Part shown: positions 1-7,890 of the stretch, in pieces
How positions within the stretch are numbered: the first letter of the stretch is position 1
Layout: every line of letters begins with the position of its first letter
Assembly: GCA_015904045.1 (NCBI GenBank)
Contig: JABMDG010000087.1
Coordinates: 5,259 to 16,590 of the forward strand
DNA length: 11,332 bases
Direction: 5' to 3'
Source of the DNA: Nitrospira sp.
Lineage (GTDB): Bacteria; Nitrospirota; Nitrospiria; Nitrospirales; Nitrospiraceae
The notes under the pieces: model-generated
What the model saw: the letters and a program-made list of their open reading frames with translations, nothing else
Database searches by the model: none
What the model was told of the DNA's origin: nothing
Made by a program: the position numbers and the translations under genes

Positions 1-873
1 GATGTTGGCCTTGGCCACCGGCCCAAAGAGTTTGGATGCGATGCCTGGTTTATCCGGCACGCTCACAATCGTGATCTTGGCCTGATTTCGATCGCCGGTG
101 ACTCCCGACACCGCGACCGCTTCCATATCTTCGTCTTCACGCGTCACAAGCGTCCCCTTTCCTTCTTTGAAGCTGGAATTCACCTCCACCGGCACGTTGA
201 ATTTGGCCGCAAACTCCACCGACCTGGTCTGGAGAACCTTGGCGCCCAAGCTGGCCATTTCGAGCATCTCCTCGTAGGAAATCTTGTCGATGCGTCTCGC
301 CACCGGCACAATGTTGGGGTCCGCCGTGTAGACGCCATCGACGTCGGTGTAGATGATGCATCGGTCAGCTTTCAACGCTGCGGCCAGCGCCACCGCAGAC
401 AGGTCAGACCCGCCGCGCCCGAGCGTCGTCACGTCGGACTGCTCGTTGATGCCTTGGAAACCCGCCACGACTGGAACAACCCCTTCCTCCAGCGCCTCGC
501 GAATCCGATCCGCCGTGACCCGCGCGATGCGGGCGTTGGTGTGGGCACTGTCGGTGATGATGCCGACTTGCCGGCCCGTGTAGGACCGCGCATTGATTCC
601 CCGTCCACGCAGTTCCATGGCCAGCAGTGCAATGGTCACCCGCTCTCCGGTCGAGAGCAGCATATCCATTTCCCGCTCGTCCGGAGTCGGTGTCACTTGC
701 TGGGCCAGCTTGATCAGGCGGTCCGTTTCACCGCTCATCGCGGACAGCACGACGACGGTCCGATACCCGTCCTGTAACGTCCGCGAGACCCGGTCGGCTA
801 CCCGGTGGATCCGTTCGATTGATCCGACGGACGTACCCCCATATTTCTGGACGATTAAGGCCACCGATTTCAC
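1..873 (-). CDS. lysC: Aspartate kinase, copy 1 (3' part beyond window)
   Basis: Aspartokinase phosphorylates aspartate to 4-aspartyl phosphate, the entry step to lysine, threonine and methionine, in the cytoplasm. The gene starts at GTG 873, which overlaps the TGA of the upstream apgM-like gene (GTGA), and runs off the left edge after 291 codons, so the C-terminal ~117 residues are outside. I translated it by hand: it stays open throughout and shows the KYGGTSVG nucleotide-binding signature (residues 10-17), [10 protein letters not shown], the [13 protein letters not shown] segment and [11 protein letters not shown], then the start of the first ACT domain (VPDKPGIA). It is about 90% identical to copy 2 at 7891-9117, with no indels. 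It is last of the minus-strand cluster inside the window; by analogy with copy 2, cimA probably follows outside. The ACT domains suggest feedback control by lysine and/or threonine, which is family knowledge and not visible here. Confidence 0.95.
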   Translation of the reverse strand, partial: MKSVALIVQKYGGTSVGSIERIHRVADRVSRTLQDGYRTVVVLSAMSGETDRLIKLAQQVTPTPDEREMDMLLSTGERVTIALLAMELRGRGINARSYTGRQVGIITDSAHTNARIARVTADRIREALEEGVVPVVAGFQGINEQSDVTTLGRGGSDLSAVALAAALKADRCIIYTDVDGVYTADPNIVPVARRIDKISYEEMLEMASLGAKVLQTRSVEFAAKFNVPVEVNSSFKEGKGTLVTREDEDMEAVAVSGVTGDRNQAKITIVSVPDKPGIASKLFGPVAKANI

Positions 874-2078
874 CCGTTCGCGAAAAGCCGGTTGACGAAC
901 TTGGTGGCATCGCGAGGGGGAAGGTTCGAGGCCTGCGCGTCGGACTCCGTGAACCGCCGACCGGCGGCGGCAGAACCCTGCTTGCCGCTTTCTCCAAAGG
1001 CATAGATGGGCAGCCCCTCCGCTTTCCCATGATCGCTCACCACCAGATACCGATACGGTCCCTGCTTCTCCAATCCTTCAAGCAAGGGCCCAACCAGGTC
1101 TCGATCAAACGCTTCGATGCCCCGCACCTTTGCGTTCATATCGGCGCTGTGAATCACGTCGTCCGTCAGGCTCGCATGCACGTAGATGAAATCTTTCTTG
1201 GCGCATTCCGCGAGCGCCGCATCCGCCTTCGCGCGGAGGTCTCCGCCGGCCAACCGGTCGGGGTCCACCGCATCAAGCCCCGCGCAAATGCCGATGCCGC
1301 GCGGCACATCGCTGGTGGCCACCACCGTGCCCTTGATCCGGTACTTTTCCGGCAAACTCGGCCACAGGACGGCCCGCCCTTCACCCCACAGCCAGACACA
1401 GTTCGCAGGTTTTTTCCCCGCCGCCAGACGCTCATCATTGATGGGATGATCGCGCAGGATCAGGTGCGAGGCATCCATAAGCTTTCGCAGGATATCCGCC
1501 CCATCCCCCTTGGGCAAGGCGTCCGCGATGGACCGGCCGAGCACCGTCTGCGGATCAACACAGAGGGCTCTCGGTTTTCCGTTCACCCACACCATGAGAT
1601 GACGATGGCCGGATCCAGGATAAAATTGGATGGTCTCGGATCCGAGCTGTTCATTGATCGCCTCGATCAATTCTCTCGCTTCTTCGGTCTCGATCAGGCC
1701 GGCCGTCGCATCGTCCATCACGACATGCGGGCCCAATTTCTTGATGTCGCCCCCCGTTTTCCCGCCTTCTGGTTTCAACGTCACCATTGTGCAGCGATAC
1801 ACCACGTCATGCTCCGTGACAGACACCCCCAAACTTGCTGCTTCCAGCGGACCGGGGCCGTGATAGTATTTTTTGGGGTCGTATCCGAGGATGGCCGTAC
1901 CGCTCAACCCACTGCCATGCGCGACGCTGTTGGAGGAAATCGCGAGCTGGCCGAGTTCTCCGGCCTGCGCCAGACGGTCGAGGTGAGGCGTGACGGAGAC
2001 TTGGAGCGGAGTGCGCCCGCCGAGTTCCTGCCGGGGTTGATCGGCCATTCCGCCGGCATGCACGATCACATATTTCAT
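870..2078 (-). CDS. apgM: ApgM-like protein, possible homoserine kinase
   Basis: A 402-residue member of the cofactor-independent phosphoglycerate mutase (archaeal ApgM type, alkaline phosphatase superfamily) group. Seen: N-terminal [15 protein letters not shown], the LGYDPKKYY motif (64-72) after a serine at 56, VWLWGEGR (228-235), RGIGICAGL (260-268), a D-x3-H pair (D306/H310) and SDHG (348-351). I chose ATG 2078 over ATG 2120 because family members begin MKY; the upstream ATG lies inside thrC. The gap to thrC is 16 bp and the stop overlaps lysC (GTGA). Its place between thrC and lysC, with no thrB nearby, fits the ApgM-like subfamily that I recall as a proposed homoserine kinase (model TIGR02535). 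Odd: the Asp normally in the N-terminal DG motif is Gly9, and the usual His after the DH motif is missing ([11 protein letters not shown]). Function is therefore uncertain: homoserine kinase, phosphoglycerate mutase or a pseudoenzyme. Confidence 0.85.
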   Translation of the reverse strand: MKYVIVHAGGMADQPRQELGGRTPLQVSVTPHLDRLAQAGELGQLAISSNSVAHGSGLSGTAILGYDPKKYYHGPGPLEAASLGVSVTEHDVVYRCTMVTLKPEGGKTGGDIKKLGPHVVMDDATAGLIETEEARELIEAINEQLGSETIQFYPGSGHRHLMVWVNGKPRALCVDPQTVLGRSIADALPKGDGADILRKLMDASHLILRDHPINDERLAAGKKPANCVWLWGEGRAVLWPSLPEKYRIKGTVVATSDVPRGIGICAGLDAVDPDRLAGGDLRAKADAALAECAKKDFIYVHASLTDDVIHSADMNAKVRGIEAFDRDLVGPLLEGLEKQGPYRYLVVSDHGKAEGLPIYAFGESGKQGSAAAGRRFTESDAQASNLPPRDATKFVNRLFANG

Positions 2079-2094
2079 CTGGACTGCACCACGC

Positions 2095-3153
2095 TCATAT
2101 CTGCAACAGCCGGGCGACATCCTCGCGTGTCGCCTTGACAGTTAACGGAGGTTTCGACACACTGATGGCGGTATCGGCGTCTTTCAGACCATGCCCGGTC
2201 AGCGTGCAGACCACCGTGTCGCCTTCCCGCAGCGCACCCGTCCGGTGCAATTTCGCCACGCCCGCGACCGATGCGGCGGACGCCGGTTCGCAAAACACAC
2301 CTTCCGCCGCCGCCACGGCGGCATAGGCTTGAAGAATTTCTTCATCCGTCACCATATCAATGGCGCCGGAGGATTCCTGGACCGCGGTCAAGGCCGAGCA
2401 CCAGCTGGCCGGATTGCCGATTCGAATCGCCGTGGCAATGGTGTGCGGCTGCTCGACAACCCGGCCCAGGACGATAGGCGCCGCCCCCGCCGCCTGAAAT
2501 CCCATCATGCGAGGGAGCTTGGCAATTTGATTGGCCTGGCGATATTCGCGGTAGCCCCTCCAGTAGGCGGTAATGTTCCCGGCGTTGCCCACCGGCAGCA
2601 CATGGAGGTTCGGGGCGTCACCGAGCTGATCGCAGACCTCGAACGCGGCGGTCTTCTGCCCCTCGATGCGGAAGGGATTCAGGGAATTCACCAACTCGAT
2701 GTGATACGACGCCGAAAGATCCTTGACCAGCGACAGGGCTTGATCGAAATTTCCTTCGATTTGAATGACCGTGGCCTGGTGCATCATCGCTTGAGAGAGT
2801 TTCCCCATCGCGATTTTTCCGGCCGGGATCAAGACATAGACGGCCAGCCCGGCGCGGGCCCCATAGGCGGCCGCCGAAGCAGACGTATTGCCGGTAGAGG
2901 CGCACATCACGGCCCGCGCGCCGCTCTCCGCCGCTTTCGACATGGCCATCGTCATGCCGCGATCTTTGAAGGAGCCGGTGGGATTCATCCCCTCGAACTT
3001 GAGATACAAATCGATGCCCGGTGCGATCGCCTTGGCCAGCCGCGCCGCGCGAATGAGCGGCGTGTTCCCCTCCGCCAAGCTGATGACCGGGGTCTTCTCC
3101 GACACCGGAAGAAACTTGCGATACTCCTCGATGATGCCGCGCCAGCGAGTCAT
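2095..3153 (-). CDS. thrC: Threonine synthase, copy 1
   Basis: PLP-dependent threonine synthase converts O-phosphohomoserine and water to threonine and phosphate. The protein has 352 residues, the length of the short bacterial ThrC class. Visible motifs are EGNTPLI (28-34), the PLP-lysine motif GSFKDRG with Lys63, ASTGNTSA (85-92), the phosphate-cradle loop PVGNAGN (187-193) and [10 protein letters not shown] near the C-terminus (316-325). ATG 3153 is preceded by GGAG seven bases upstream (on the minus strand), a credible ribosome binding site. It lies 15 bp after the hom stop and 16 bp before the apgM-like gene, so the three are almost certainly co-transcribed. It differs from copy 2 (9959-11017) at about 33 of 352 residues by my count, with no indels. 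A cystathionine or threonine dehydratase is excluded by the ThrC-specific GNAGN and GHGLKD context. Confidence 0.95.
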   Translation of the reverse strand: MTRWRGIIEEYRKFLPVSEKTPVISLAEGNTPLIRAARLAKAIAPGIDLYLKFEGMNPTGSFKDRGMTMAMSKAAESGARAVMCASTGNTSASAAAYGARAGLAVYVLIPAGKIAMGKLSQAMMHQATVIQIEGNFDQALSLVKDLSASYHIELVNSLNPFRIEGQKTAAFEVCDQLGDAPNLHVLPVGNAGNITAYWRGYREYRQANQIAKLPRMMGFQAAGAAPIVLGRVVEQPHTIATAIRIGNPASWCSALTAVQESSGAIDMVTDEEILQAYAAVAAAEGVFCEPASAASVAGVAKLHRTGALREGDTVVCTLTGHGLKDADTAISVSKPPLTVKATREDVARLLQI

Positions 3154-3168
3154 CTGATTACTCCACTC

Positions 3169-4482
3169 TCACTCATCTTTGCCTTCCACCCGAATGAGCA
3201 TCGCCGGTTCGGACACGAAGGGTTTTCGGTTGATCTCGCGGAGCGCGATTTGCACGTCGCGCTCTCTCGCCATGTGGGTCTTGATGACCACCGGCACGGT
3301 CTGCCCTTCCCGGCGTCCCTGCTGCAGCATCGACGAAATACTGATTCCGCAGCGGCCGAGTTCACCGGCAATCTGCGCCAACACGCCGGGACGGTCCACC
3401 ACCATGAACCGAAGATAGTAGAGCGAACTGATCTCCTCCACCGGTTTCATGCGCAGGGGCCGCCGCTGGTCCTGTTGGAACGACGCGGGAGGCACTCGTC
3501 CAACCGCGCTCTTGAGCAGATTCCGTCCGATCGCAATCACGTCGCTCACCACAGCGCTTCCGGTCGGCATCGAGCCGGCCCCCCGCCCATAGAGCACCAC
3601 GTCCCCGACCGCATCACCGACCAGCTGAATCGCGTTATAGACGCCCTCAACCTGCGCGATAGGGGAGTGCGATGGCAGCATCGTGGGATGTACGCGGGCT
3701 TCCACTTCGCCGTCCACAAGCTTGGCAATGCCCAGCAGCTTGATGGTAAAGCCGAACTCTTTCGCATACGCGATGTCGGTCGGCGTGATGTGGGTGATCC
3801 CTTCCGTGTAAATCTCTTTGAAATTGACGGGCGTGCCGTAGGCGAGGCTCACCAGAATGGCGAGTTTGTGCGCCGAATCAATACCCCCGATATCGAACGT
3901 GGGGTCCGCCTCGGCGTATCCGGCTTGCTGCGCGTCTTTGAGCACGGCTTCGAAACTGTGACCCTCATGAGTCATTCGGGACAGGATATAATTTGAGGTG
4001 CCGTTGATAATGCCATAAATGGATTGGAGCGTATTGCCCGCCAACCCTTCCGTCAGCGCCCGAATGACGGGGATTCCCCCGCCCACACTGGCCTCGAATC
4101 CCACGTCCACACCCTTGCGCGACGCGGCCTCGAAGATCTCCTCGCCGTGAAGCGCGAGCAGCGCCTTGTTGGCTGTGACCACTTGTTTGCCGGCGGCGAT
4201 CGCGTCCAGGATGACCCGCTTGGCGGTGTCGTAGCCGCCGATCAACTCGATGACGATATCGACGGCGGGATCGTTGAGCACCTGTTTCGCGTCGGTCGTC
4301 AATGTACCGGGGGGCAGCGAGAGGCCGCGATCTCGCGTGACATCGAGATCCGCAATGCGGATCAGCTCAACCGGCACACCGACACGGCGGCGAATGAGCG
4401 CGGTGTGATCGAGCAACACTTTCGCCGTCCCGGCGCCCACTGTGCCAAACCCGATGATGCCGACTCCGATACGTGATTTCAT
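3169..4482 (-). CDS. hom: Homoserine dehydrogenase, copy 1
   Basis: NAD(P)-dependent homoserine dehydrogenase reduces aspartate semialdehyde to homoserine. The 437-residue protein is full length for the Hom type with a C-terminal ACT domain. Domains: Rossmann fold with [11 protein letters not shown] (8-18), catalytic-region VTANKALLA with Lys106, substrate domain with [14 protein letters not shown] (157-170), [19 protein letters not shown] (188-206) carrying the second conserved lysine, then an ACT domain around residues 356-430 ([20 protein letters not shown]). The ACT domain implies threonine feedback, by family knowledge. ATG 4482 overlaps the alaC TGA by 4 bp (ATGA), so translational coupling is likely; thrC follows after 15 bp. 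The C-terminal third is repeated as copy 2 at 11034-11332. It is a separate gene and not fused to an aspartokinase domain; lysC is encoded separately. Confidence 0.96.
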   Translation of the reverse strand: MKSRIGVGIIGFGTVGAGTAKVLLDHTALIRRRVGVPVELIRIADLDVTRDRGLSLPPGTLTTDAKQVLNDPAVDIVIELIGGYDTAKRVILDAIAAGKQVVTANKALLALHGEEIFEAASRKGVDVGFEASVGGGIPVIRALTEGLAGNTLQSIYGIINGTSNYILSRMTHEGHSFEAVLKDAQQAGYAEADPTFDIGGIDSAHKLAILVSLAYGTPVNFKEIYTEGITHITPTDIAYAKEFGFTIKLLGIAKLVDGEVEARVHPTMLPSHSPIAQVEGVYNAIQLVGDAVGDVVLYGRGAGSMPTGSAVVSDVIAIGRNLLKSAVGRVPPASFQQDQRRPLRMKPVEEISSLYYLRFMVVDRPGVLAQIAGELGRCGISISSMLQQGRREGQTVPVVIKTHMARERDVQIALREINRKPFVSEPAMLIRVEGKDE

Positions 4483-5675
4483 TCTTCGGCTCCGTCAAGC
4501 TTGAGCGCTTTCCGGATGCCCCTGACCGCCTGGCGAGTTCGATGTTCGTTTTCCACCAACCCGAAGCGCACAAATTCATCGCCGCCTTCGCCAAAACCGA
4601 TCCCCGGCGAAACCGCGACTTTCGCTTCTTTGAGCAGCAGTTTTGAGAATTCCAGCGAACCCATGTGGCGATACGGCAGTGGGATGCGGGCCCACACGAA
4701 CATCGTCGCCAGCGGTTTGGCGACATTCCAACCGATGCGGTTCAGCCCACCGACGAGCACATCACGCCGTTTCTGATAGCGCAGGACTGTCTCCTTGACA
4801 CATTCCTGTGGCCCGTTCAGGGCAATCACGCTCGCGATCTGGACTGGTTGGAAGATACCATAATCGAGATAGCTCTTGATCTTCGCCAGTGCCCCCACAA
4901 CCTCGCGGTTGCCCACACAGAACCCCACCCGCCATCCCGGCATGTTGTAGGCCTTGGAGAGGGTGTAGAATTCCACTCCGATATCTTTCGCGCCGGGTAC
5001 CTGAAGAAAACTCGGCGCCTTATAGCCGTCGAACACCAGATCGGCATAGGCCAGATCATGAATGACGATGACGTTGTGTTCCTTGGCAAAGGCCACGATC
5101 TTCTTGAAGAACTCCAGATCCACGACGGCCGTCGTCGGATTATGCGGGAAATTGATGACGAGGATCTTCGGTCGTGGAAACGTCTGGCGGTAGACCCGCA
5201 GGAGATCTTCGAAAAAATCGCTGTCCTGGCGCAGTTCGATCCCACGGACCTCGCCGCCCGCGATGATGAAACTGTACATATGGATCGGGTAGGTCGGGGT
5301 CGGAGTCAACACCACATCACCGGGACCGATCATGGCCAATGCCAAGTGCGCCAGGCCCTCTTTTGATCCGATCGTGACGATGGCTTCCGTTTCCGGGTCC
5401 AGATCGACATCGTAGTTGCGTTTATACCACCCGCAGATCGCATGGCGCAGCTTGGTAATCCCGCGCGACGCGGAGTAGCGGTGATTCTTCCCCTTGCGGG
5501 CCGCTTCGATCAACTTCTCGACGATGTGCGGCGGCGTCGGCTGGTCGGGATTCCCCATGCCGAAATCAATGATGTCCTCGCCGCGCTGCCGAGCGTCGAG
5601 CTTGAGCGATTGCACCTGCGCGAAGACATACGGAGGAAGTCGCTTGATTCGGTAAAACCCGTCGCCCAGCCCCAT
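4479..5675 (-). CDS. alaC: AlaC-type class I/II PLP aminotransferase
   Basis: A 398-residue fold-type I aminotransferase, first gene of the minus-strand operon. It closely resembles E. coli AlaC (glutamate-pyruvate transaminase) as I remember it: [10 protein letters not shown] near the start, [14 protein letters not shown] (31-44), [11 protein letters not shown] (101-111), the NPT motif (179-181), [12 protein letters not shown] (206-217), the PLP Schiff-base lysine in [12 protein letters not shown] (Lys241) and the VRFGLVEN segment near the end. ATG 5675 has AGGAA at 5681-5685 on its strand, a good ribosome binding site, and a promoter about 95 bp upstream. Its stop overlaps the hom start by 4 bp. 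The reaction is probably pyruvate + glutamate to alanine + 2-oxoglutarate, but relatives act on aspartate or LL-diaminopimelate, and its position before hom would also fit an aspartate-family role. Only one copy lies in the window; a second would be expected to the right of 11332. Confidence 0.9.
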   Translation of the reverse strand: MGLGDGFYRIKRLPPYVFAQVQSLKLDARQRGEDIIDFGMGNPDQPTPPHIVEKLIEAARKGKNHRYSASRGITKLRHAICGWYKRNYDVDLDPETEAIVTIGSKEGLAHLALAMIGPGDVVLTPTPTYPIHMYSFIIAGGEVRGIELRQDSDFFEDLLRVYRQTFPRPKILVINFPHNPTTAVVDLEFFKKIVAFAKEHNVIVIHDLAYADLVFDGYKAPSFLQVPGAKDIGVEFYTLSKAYNMPGWRVGFCVGNREVVGALAKIKSYLDYGIFQPVQIASVIALNGPQECVKETVLRYQKRRDVLVGGLNRIGWNVAKPLATMFVWARIPLPYRHMGSLEFSKLLLKEAKVAVSPGIGFGEGGDEFVRFGLVENEHRTRQAVRGIRKALKLDGAEE

Positions 5676-5769
5676 AAATGTTCCTGACTCGTGTGTGATG
5701 CGCGATATAGTTTGATCTCGGCACCCTTCTTCTGATCGCGCCTATCAGGAGGAGCCCCGAGAAGGCCCT

Positions 5770-5799
5770 ATTCTAAATTGACGCCTGTGGCCGAGTCAA
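5770..5799 (-). promoter_or_regulatory. Sigma-70-like promoter for the alaC-hom-thrC operon
   Basis: On the minus strand TTGACT (5794-5799) and TAGAAT (5770-5775) are separated by 18 bp; each box matches the sigma-70 consensus at 5 of 6 positions. Transcription would start near 5762, about 87 nt before the alaC ATG. The boxes are the only good candidate upstream of the operon. The inference is from consensus only. Confidence 0.6.
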
Positions 5800-5803
5800 T
5801 TTA
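5774..5803. promoter_or_regulatory. 9-bp inverted repeat overlapping the promoter (possible operator)
   Basis: Perfect inverted repeat TAAATTGAC, 12-bp spacer, GTCAATTTA. One arm covers the -35 box and the other abuts and partly overlaps the -10 box of the minus-strand promoter, so a dimeric regulator bound here would block RNA polymerase. Part of the symmetry follows from the TTGAC -35 occurring on both strands, so a pair of opposed weak promoters is the alternative. No run of T follows, so it is not a terminator. Confidence 0.45.
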
Positions 5804-5985
5804 CCTTGTGATTCTGTGGGGTTCTGAATCCATGCTCTCAGTTGTCTCCGCGACCTCTTCGGTTCATGACCGGCGAGTTCGTCCTTGCTCCCCCTCACGG
5901 CTTTCTGTTAGAAATAGATCCCAATACCACATCATCTCGTTGCCCCGCTTTCCCCAGCACCCATATAGAGCTGAAGGGAGAATCA

Positions 5986-6192
5986 GTGGCCCGGCTTGGC
6001 GTCAATATCGATCATGTCGCGACGTTGCGGCAGGCACGGGGAGGTAACGACCCGGATCCCCTGGCGGCGGCCATCCTCGTCGAGCTGGCCGGGGCAGATG
6101 GACTTGTCGTCCACCTGCGCGAAGACCGCCGGCACATCCAAGACCGGGACCTCCGCCTCTTGCGTGAAATCACCCGCACCAAACTCGACCTG
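5986..6192 (+). pseudogene. pdxJ: Pyridoxine 5'-phosphate synthase, 5' fragment cut at junction
   Basis: PdxJ condenses 1-deoxyxylulose 5-phosphate with 3-amino-2-oxopropyl phosphate to pyridoxine 5'-phosphate, the last ring-forming step of the DXP-dependent vitamin B6 pathway. The GTG start at 5986 has GGGAG 5-6 bases upstream, and the protein begins [20 protein letters not shown] (1-20), followed by [13 protein letters not shown] (43-55), both hallmark PdxJ segments. After residue 69 (TKLDL), where EMA would be expected, the sequence switches to the reverse complement of cimA. The frame then runs open to 6339, adding 48 unrelated residues. About 70% of the usual ~240-residue protein is missing, including most of the barrel, so no activity is expected from this piece. 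The fragment is undecayed, so the break looks recent or is an assembly artefact. Confidence 0.88.
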
Positions 6193-7811
6193 CTGTCCGC
6201 CAGGGCCTGCCACGTGGCCTCGATGATATTCTCCGAGACCCCGACCGTTCCCCACTTGTCTTTGTGGTCTCCCGATTCGATCAGGACACGGACCTTGGAC
6301 TCAGTGCCTTTATTCGCCGCCAGTACACGCACTTTATAATCGAGCAGTTTGACTTCCTTGAGCTGCGGATAGAATTGTTCCAAAGACTTGCGCAGAGCAT
6401 GATCCAGCGCATTGACCGGCCCGGCTCCCACGGCAGCCGTATGTTCGACGGCATTGCCGACCTTGACCATGACCGTCGCTTCAGACAGCGGGGCGCCGGT
6501 GTCCTGCTTCTTTTCGACAATGACCCGGAATCCCAGGAGTTGAAATGCAGGCTTATGGGTCCCCATCGCTTTCCGCATGAGCAACTCAAACGATCCTTCC
6601 GCTCCTTCGAACTGATACCCCTGGCTCTCGCGCTCTTTGAGGGTTTCGATGAGCTCATGCACCTTGGAATGGTCTTTTGACAACTTGATGCCGAAGGCCT
6701 CGATCTTGTCCAAGAGACCGCTGCGCCCTGCGTAATCGGACACCAACACACGCTGCCGGTTGCCGACCAGAGCCGGATCGACATGCTCGTAGGTTGCCGG
6801 ATTCTTCAGCACGGCATGGATGTGCACCCCGCCTTTGTGCGCGAATGCTGAATCGCCGACGTAGGGCTGATGCTTATTGGGCATGAGATTGGCGATCTCG
6901 GTCACGAATCCTGACACCTCTTTCAAGTGGCTCAATCGGTCCGTCAGCGCCGGACGCTTCATCTTCAGCTCCAAATTGGGAACGATCGAGCAGAGATTCG
7001 CATTGCCACACCGTTCCCCGATGCCGTTGATCGTCCCCTGCACCTGCACGATGCCCGTCTCGATCGCCACCAATGAGTTCGCCACCGCCATATCACAATC
7101 GTTATGGGCATGGATCCCCAACGGCACCCGGCACTCACGCTGTACGATCTCACAGATGGTGCGGATCTCCCAGGGCATCGTGCCGCCGTTGGTATCACAG
7201 AGAATCACCCGTTCCGCCCCGGCTTCCACCGCTTTACGAATGGTGTTGAGCGCATAGTCCGGATTCGTCTTATAGCCGTCGAAAAAATGTTCGGCATCGT
7301 AAAACACCCGGCGCCCCTTGTTGCGCAGGTAGGCGACGGAATCGCCGATCAATTCAAGATTGGCGGCCAACGAGATGCCCAGCGCATCGGTGACGTGCAA
7401 TGACCACGTCTTCCCGAACAATGTGATCGTCTTAGTGTCGGCGGCAAGGAGCGCCTGAAGATTGGGATCTTTGCCGACGGAATGGCTGGCTTTCCTCGTC
7501 GACCCGAACGCAATGACGGTGGCATGCTTCAGTGGAATGGTTTTGATGATTCTAAAAAATTCGATGTCTTTGGGATTCGCTCCGGGCCAGCCGCCTTCGA
7601 TGAAATGGACGCCCAATTCATCCAGCTTCTGCGCGACACGAACCTTGTCCTCGACCGAGAAACTGACATCCTCGGCCTGCGCGCCATCGCGCAGCGTCGT
7701 ATCGTAGATTTCCAATGCCGCCGCCCGATCGGCCGGCAGGCTCGATTGAGGAGACGGGTGGGGCGGATGAGCGGCGCGAGGAGCGCGGGACGATGCGGTT
7801 TTTCGAGCCAT
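6012..7811 (-). CDS. cimA: (R)-Citramalate synthase, 3'-truncated with chimeric tail
   Basis: CimA condenses pyruvate with acetyl-CoA to (R)-citramalate, giving 2-oxobutanoate for isoleucine without threonine. Genuine CimA covers 7811 to about 6192 (540 residues): DTTLRDG (37-43), the metal-binding HAHND (234-238), GIGERCGNA (263-271), [10 protein letters not shown] (325-334) and the C-terminal LeuA-type allosteric dimer domain (about 400-540). Length and the ending ATWQALADS suggest only some 10-15 residues are lost. The frame then reads through antisense pdxJ for about 59 arginine-rich residues to a stop at 6012. ATG 7811 gives a 33-residue Ala/Pro/Ser-rich lead before [11 protein letters not shown] and lacks a clear ribosome binding site; other starts are possible. 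It follows lysC after 79 bp. Isopropylmalate synthase is less likely because the dimer-domain arrangement and overall length fit the CimA family. Confidence 0.9.
   Translation of the reverse strand: MARKTASSRAPRAAHPPHPSPQSSLPADRAAALEIYDTTLRDGAQAEDVSFSVEDKVRVAQKLDELGVHFIEGGWPGANPKDIEFFRIIKTIPLKHATVIAFGSTRKASHSVGKDPNLQALLAADTKTITLFGKTWSLHVTDALGISLAANLELIGDSVAYLRNKGRRVFYDAEHFFDGYKTNPDYALNTIRKAVEAGAERVILCDTNGGTMPWEIRTICEIVQRECRVPLGIHAHNDCDMAVANSLVAIETGIVQVQGTINGIGERCGNANLCSIVPNLELKMKRPALTDRLSHLKEVSGFVTEIANLMPNKHQPYVGDSAFAHKGGVHIHAVLKNPATYEHVDPALVGNRQRVLVSDYAGRSGLLDKIEAFGIKLSKDHSKVHELIETLKERESQGYQFEGAEGSFELLMRKAMGTHKPAFQLLGFRVIVEKKQDTGAPLSEATVMVKVGNAVEHTAAVGAGPVNALDHALRKSLEQFYPQLKEVKLLDYKVRVLAANKGTESKVRVLIESGDHKDKWGTVGVSENIIEATWQALADSRSSLVRVISRKRRRSRSWMCRRSSRRWTTSPSAPASSTRMAAARGSGSLPPRACRNVAT
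6188..6197. other. Junction joining pdxJ (5' part) to cimA (3' end) tail-to-tail
   Basis: Plus-strand pdxJ codons are recognisable through 6192, and minus-strand cimA codons through 6192-6194 (Ser540 of CimA), so the breakpoint is defined to a few bases and may carry a short microhomology. No target-site duplication, insertion sequence or attachment-site-like repeat is visible on either side. It marks the boundary between the left and right copies of the duplicated amino-acid gene cluster. Confidence 0.8.
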
Positions 7812-7890
7812 GGGGAGAGAAAGTACCAGGTGAACTGTCAATCTGTCGAGACTCACTTCATGCGCGTGATCGAATTCGGATGCGAAGCAC

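Larger units (their letters stand above)
1..3467. repeat. Diverged direct repeat, left copy (lysC-apgM-thrC-hom 3' end)
   Basis: Collinear with 8245-11332 in the same orientation: lysC bases are offset by 8244, the thrC-hom boundary by 7865. The offset change is explained by the 383-bp apgM deletion, one extra codon in apgM copy 2 and a 1-bp spacer difference. The pairing reaches both window edges, so the true repeat is longer. Confidence 0.92.
5676..5985. other. Divergent intergenic region alaC / pdxJ
   Basis: This 310-bp stretch separates the divergently transcribed alaC and pdxJ starts. It holds the minus-strand promoter and inverted repeat listed separately, the alaC leader (about 87 nt if transcription starts near 5762) and the pdxJ ribosome binding site GGGAG near 5976-5980. 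I see no convincing open reading frame, no rho-independent terminator and no riboswitch or T-box consensus. I found no strong plus-strand promoter for pdxJ: the best -35 (TTGACG at 5778) has only weak -10 candidates. Confidence 0.7.

Noticed and set aside
819..2138. 439-codon open frame on the plus strand opposite apgM
   Set aside because: It is the antisense shadow of a well-supported gene; high GC and strong codon bias leave the opposite strand free of stops. Its translation shows no recognisable motif.
2191..3996. 601-codon open frame on the plus strand opposite thrC and hom
   Set aside because: Antisense of two clear enzymes, crossing their boundary; arginine/histidine-rich, non-protein-like composition and no family resemblance.
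5732..5748. Short stem CTGAT/ATCAG in the alaC leader as a possible attenuator or riboswitch
   Set aside because: Only 5 bp with a 7-base loop, no U-tract, no T-box or lysine-riboswitch consensus and no leader peptide rich in a regulating amino acid.
5747..5754. AGGAGGAG, a strong ribosome-binding-like sequence on the plus strand
   Set aside because: No start codon lies at a suitable distance downstream, so no small gene can be assigned.
5842..5985. Upstream ATG giving pdxJ a 48-residue N-terminal extension
   Set aside because: PdxJ proteins begin right at the LGVNIDH segment, and GTG 5986 has a well-placed GGGAG; the extension looks like intergenic sequence.
6193..6339. Continuation of the pdxJ frame as a genuine PdxJ C-terminus
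   Set aside because: These residues are the reverse complement of cimA codons and bear no resemblance to PdxJ.
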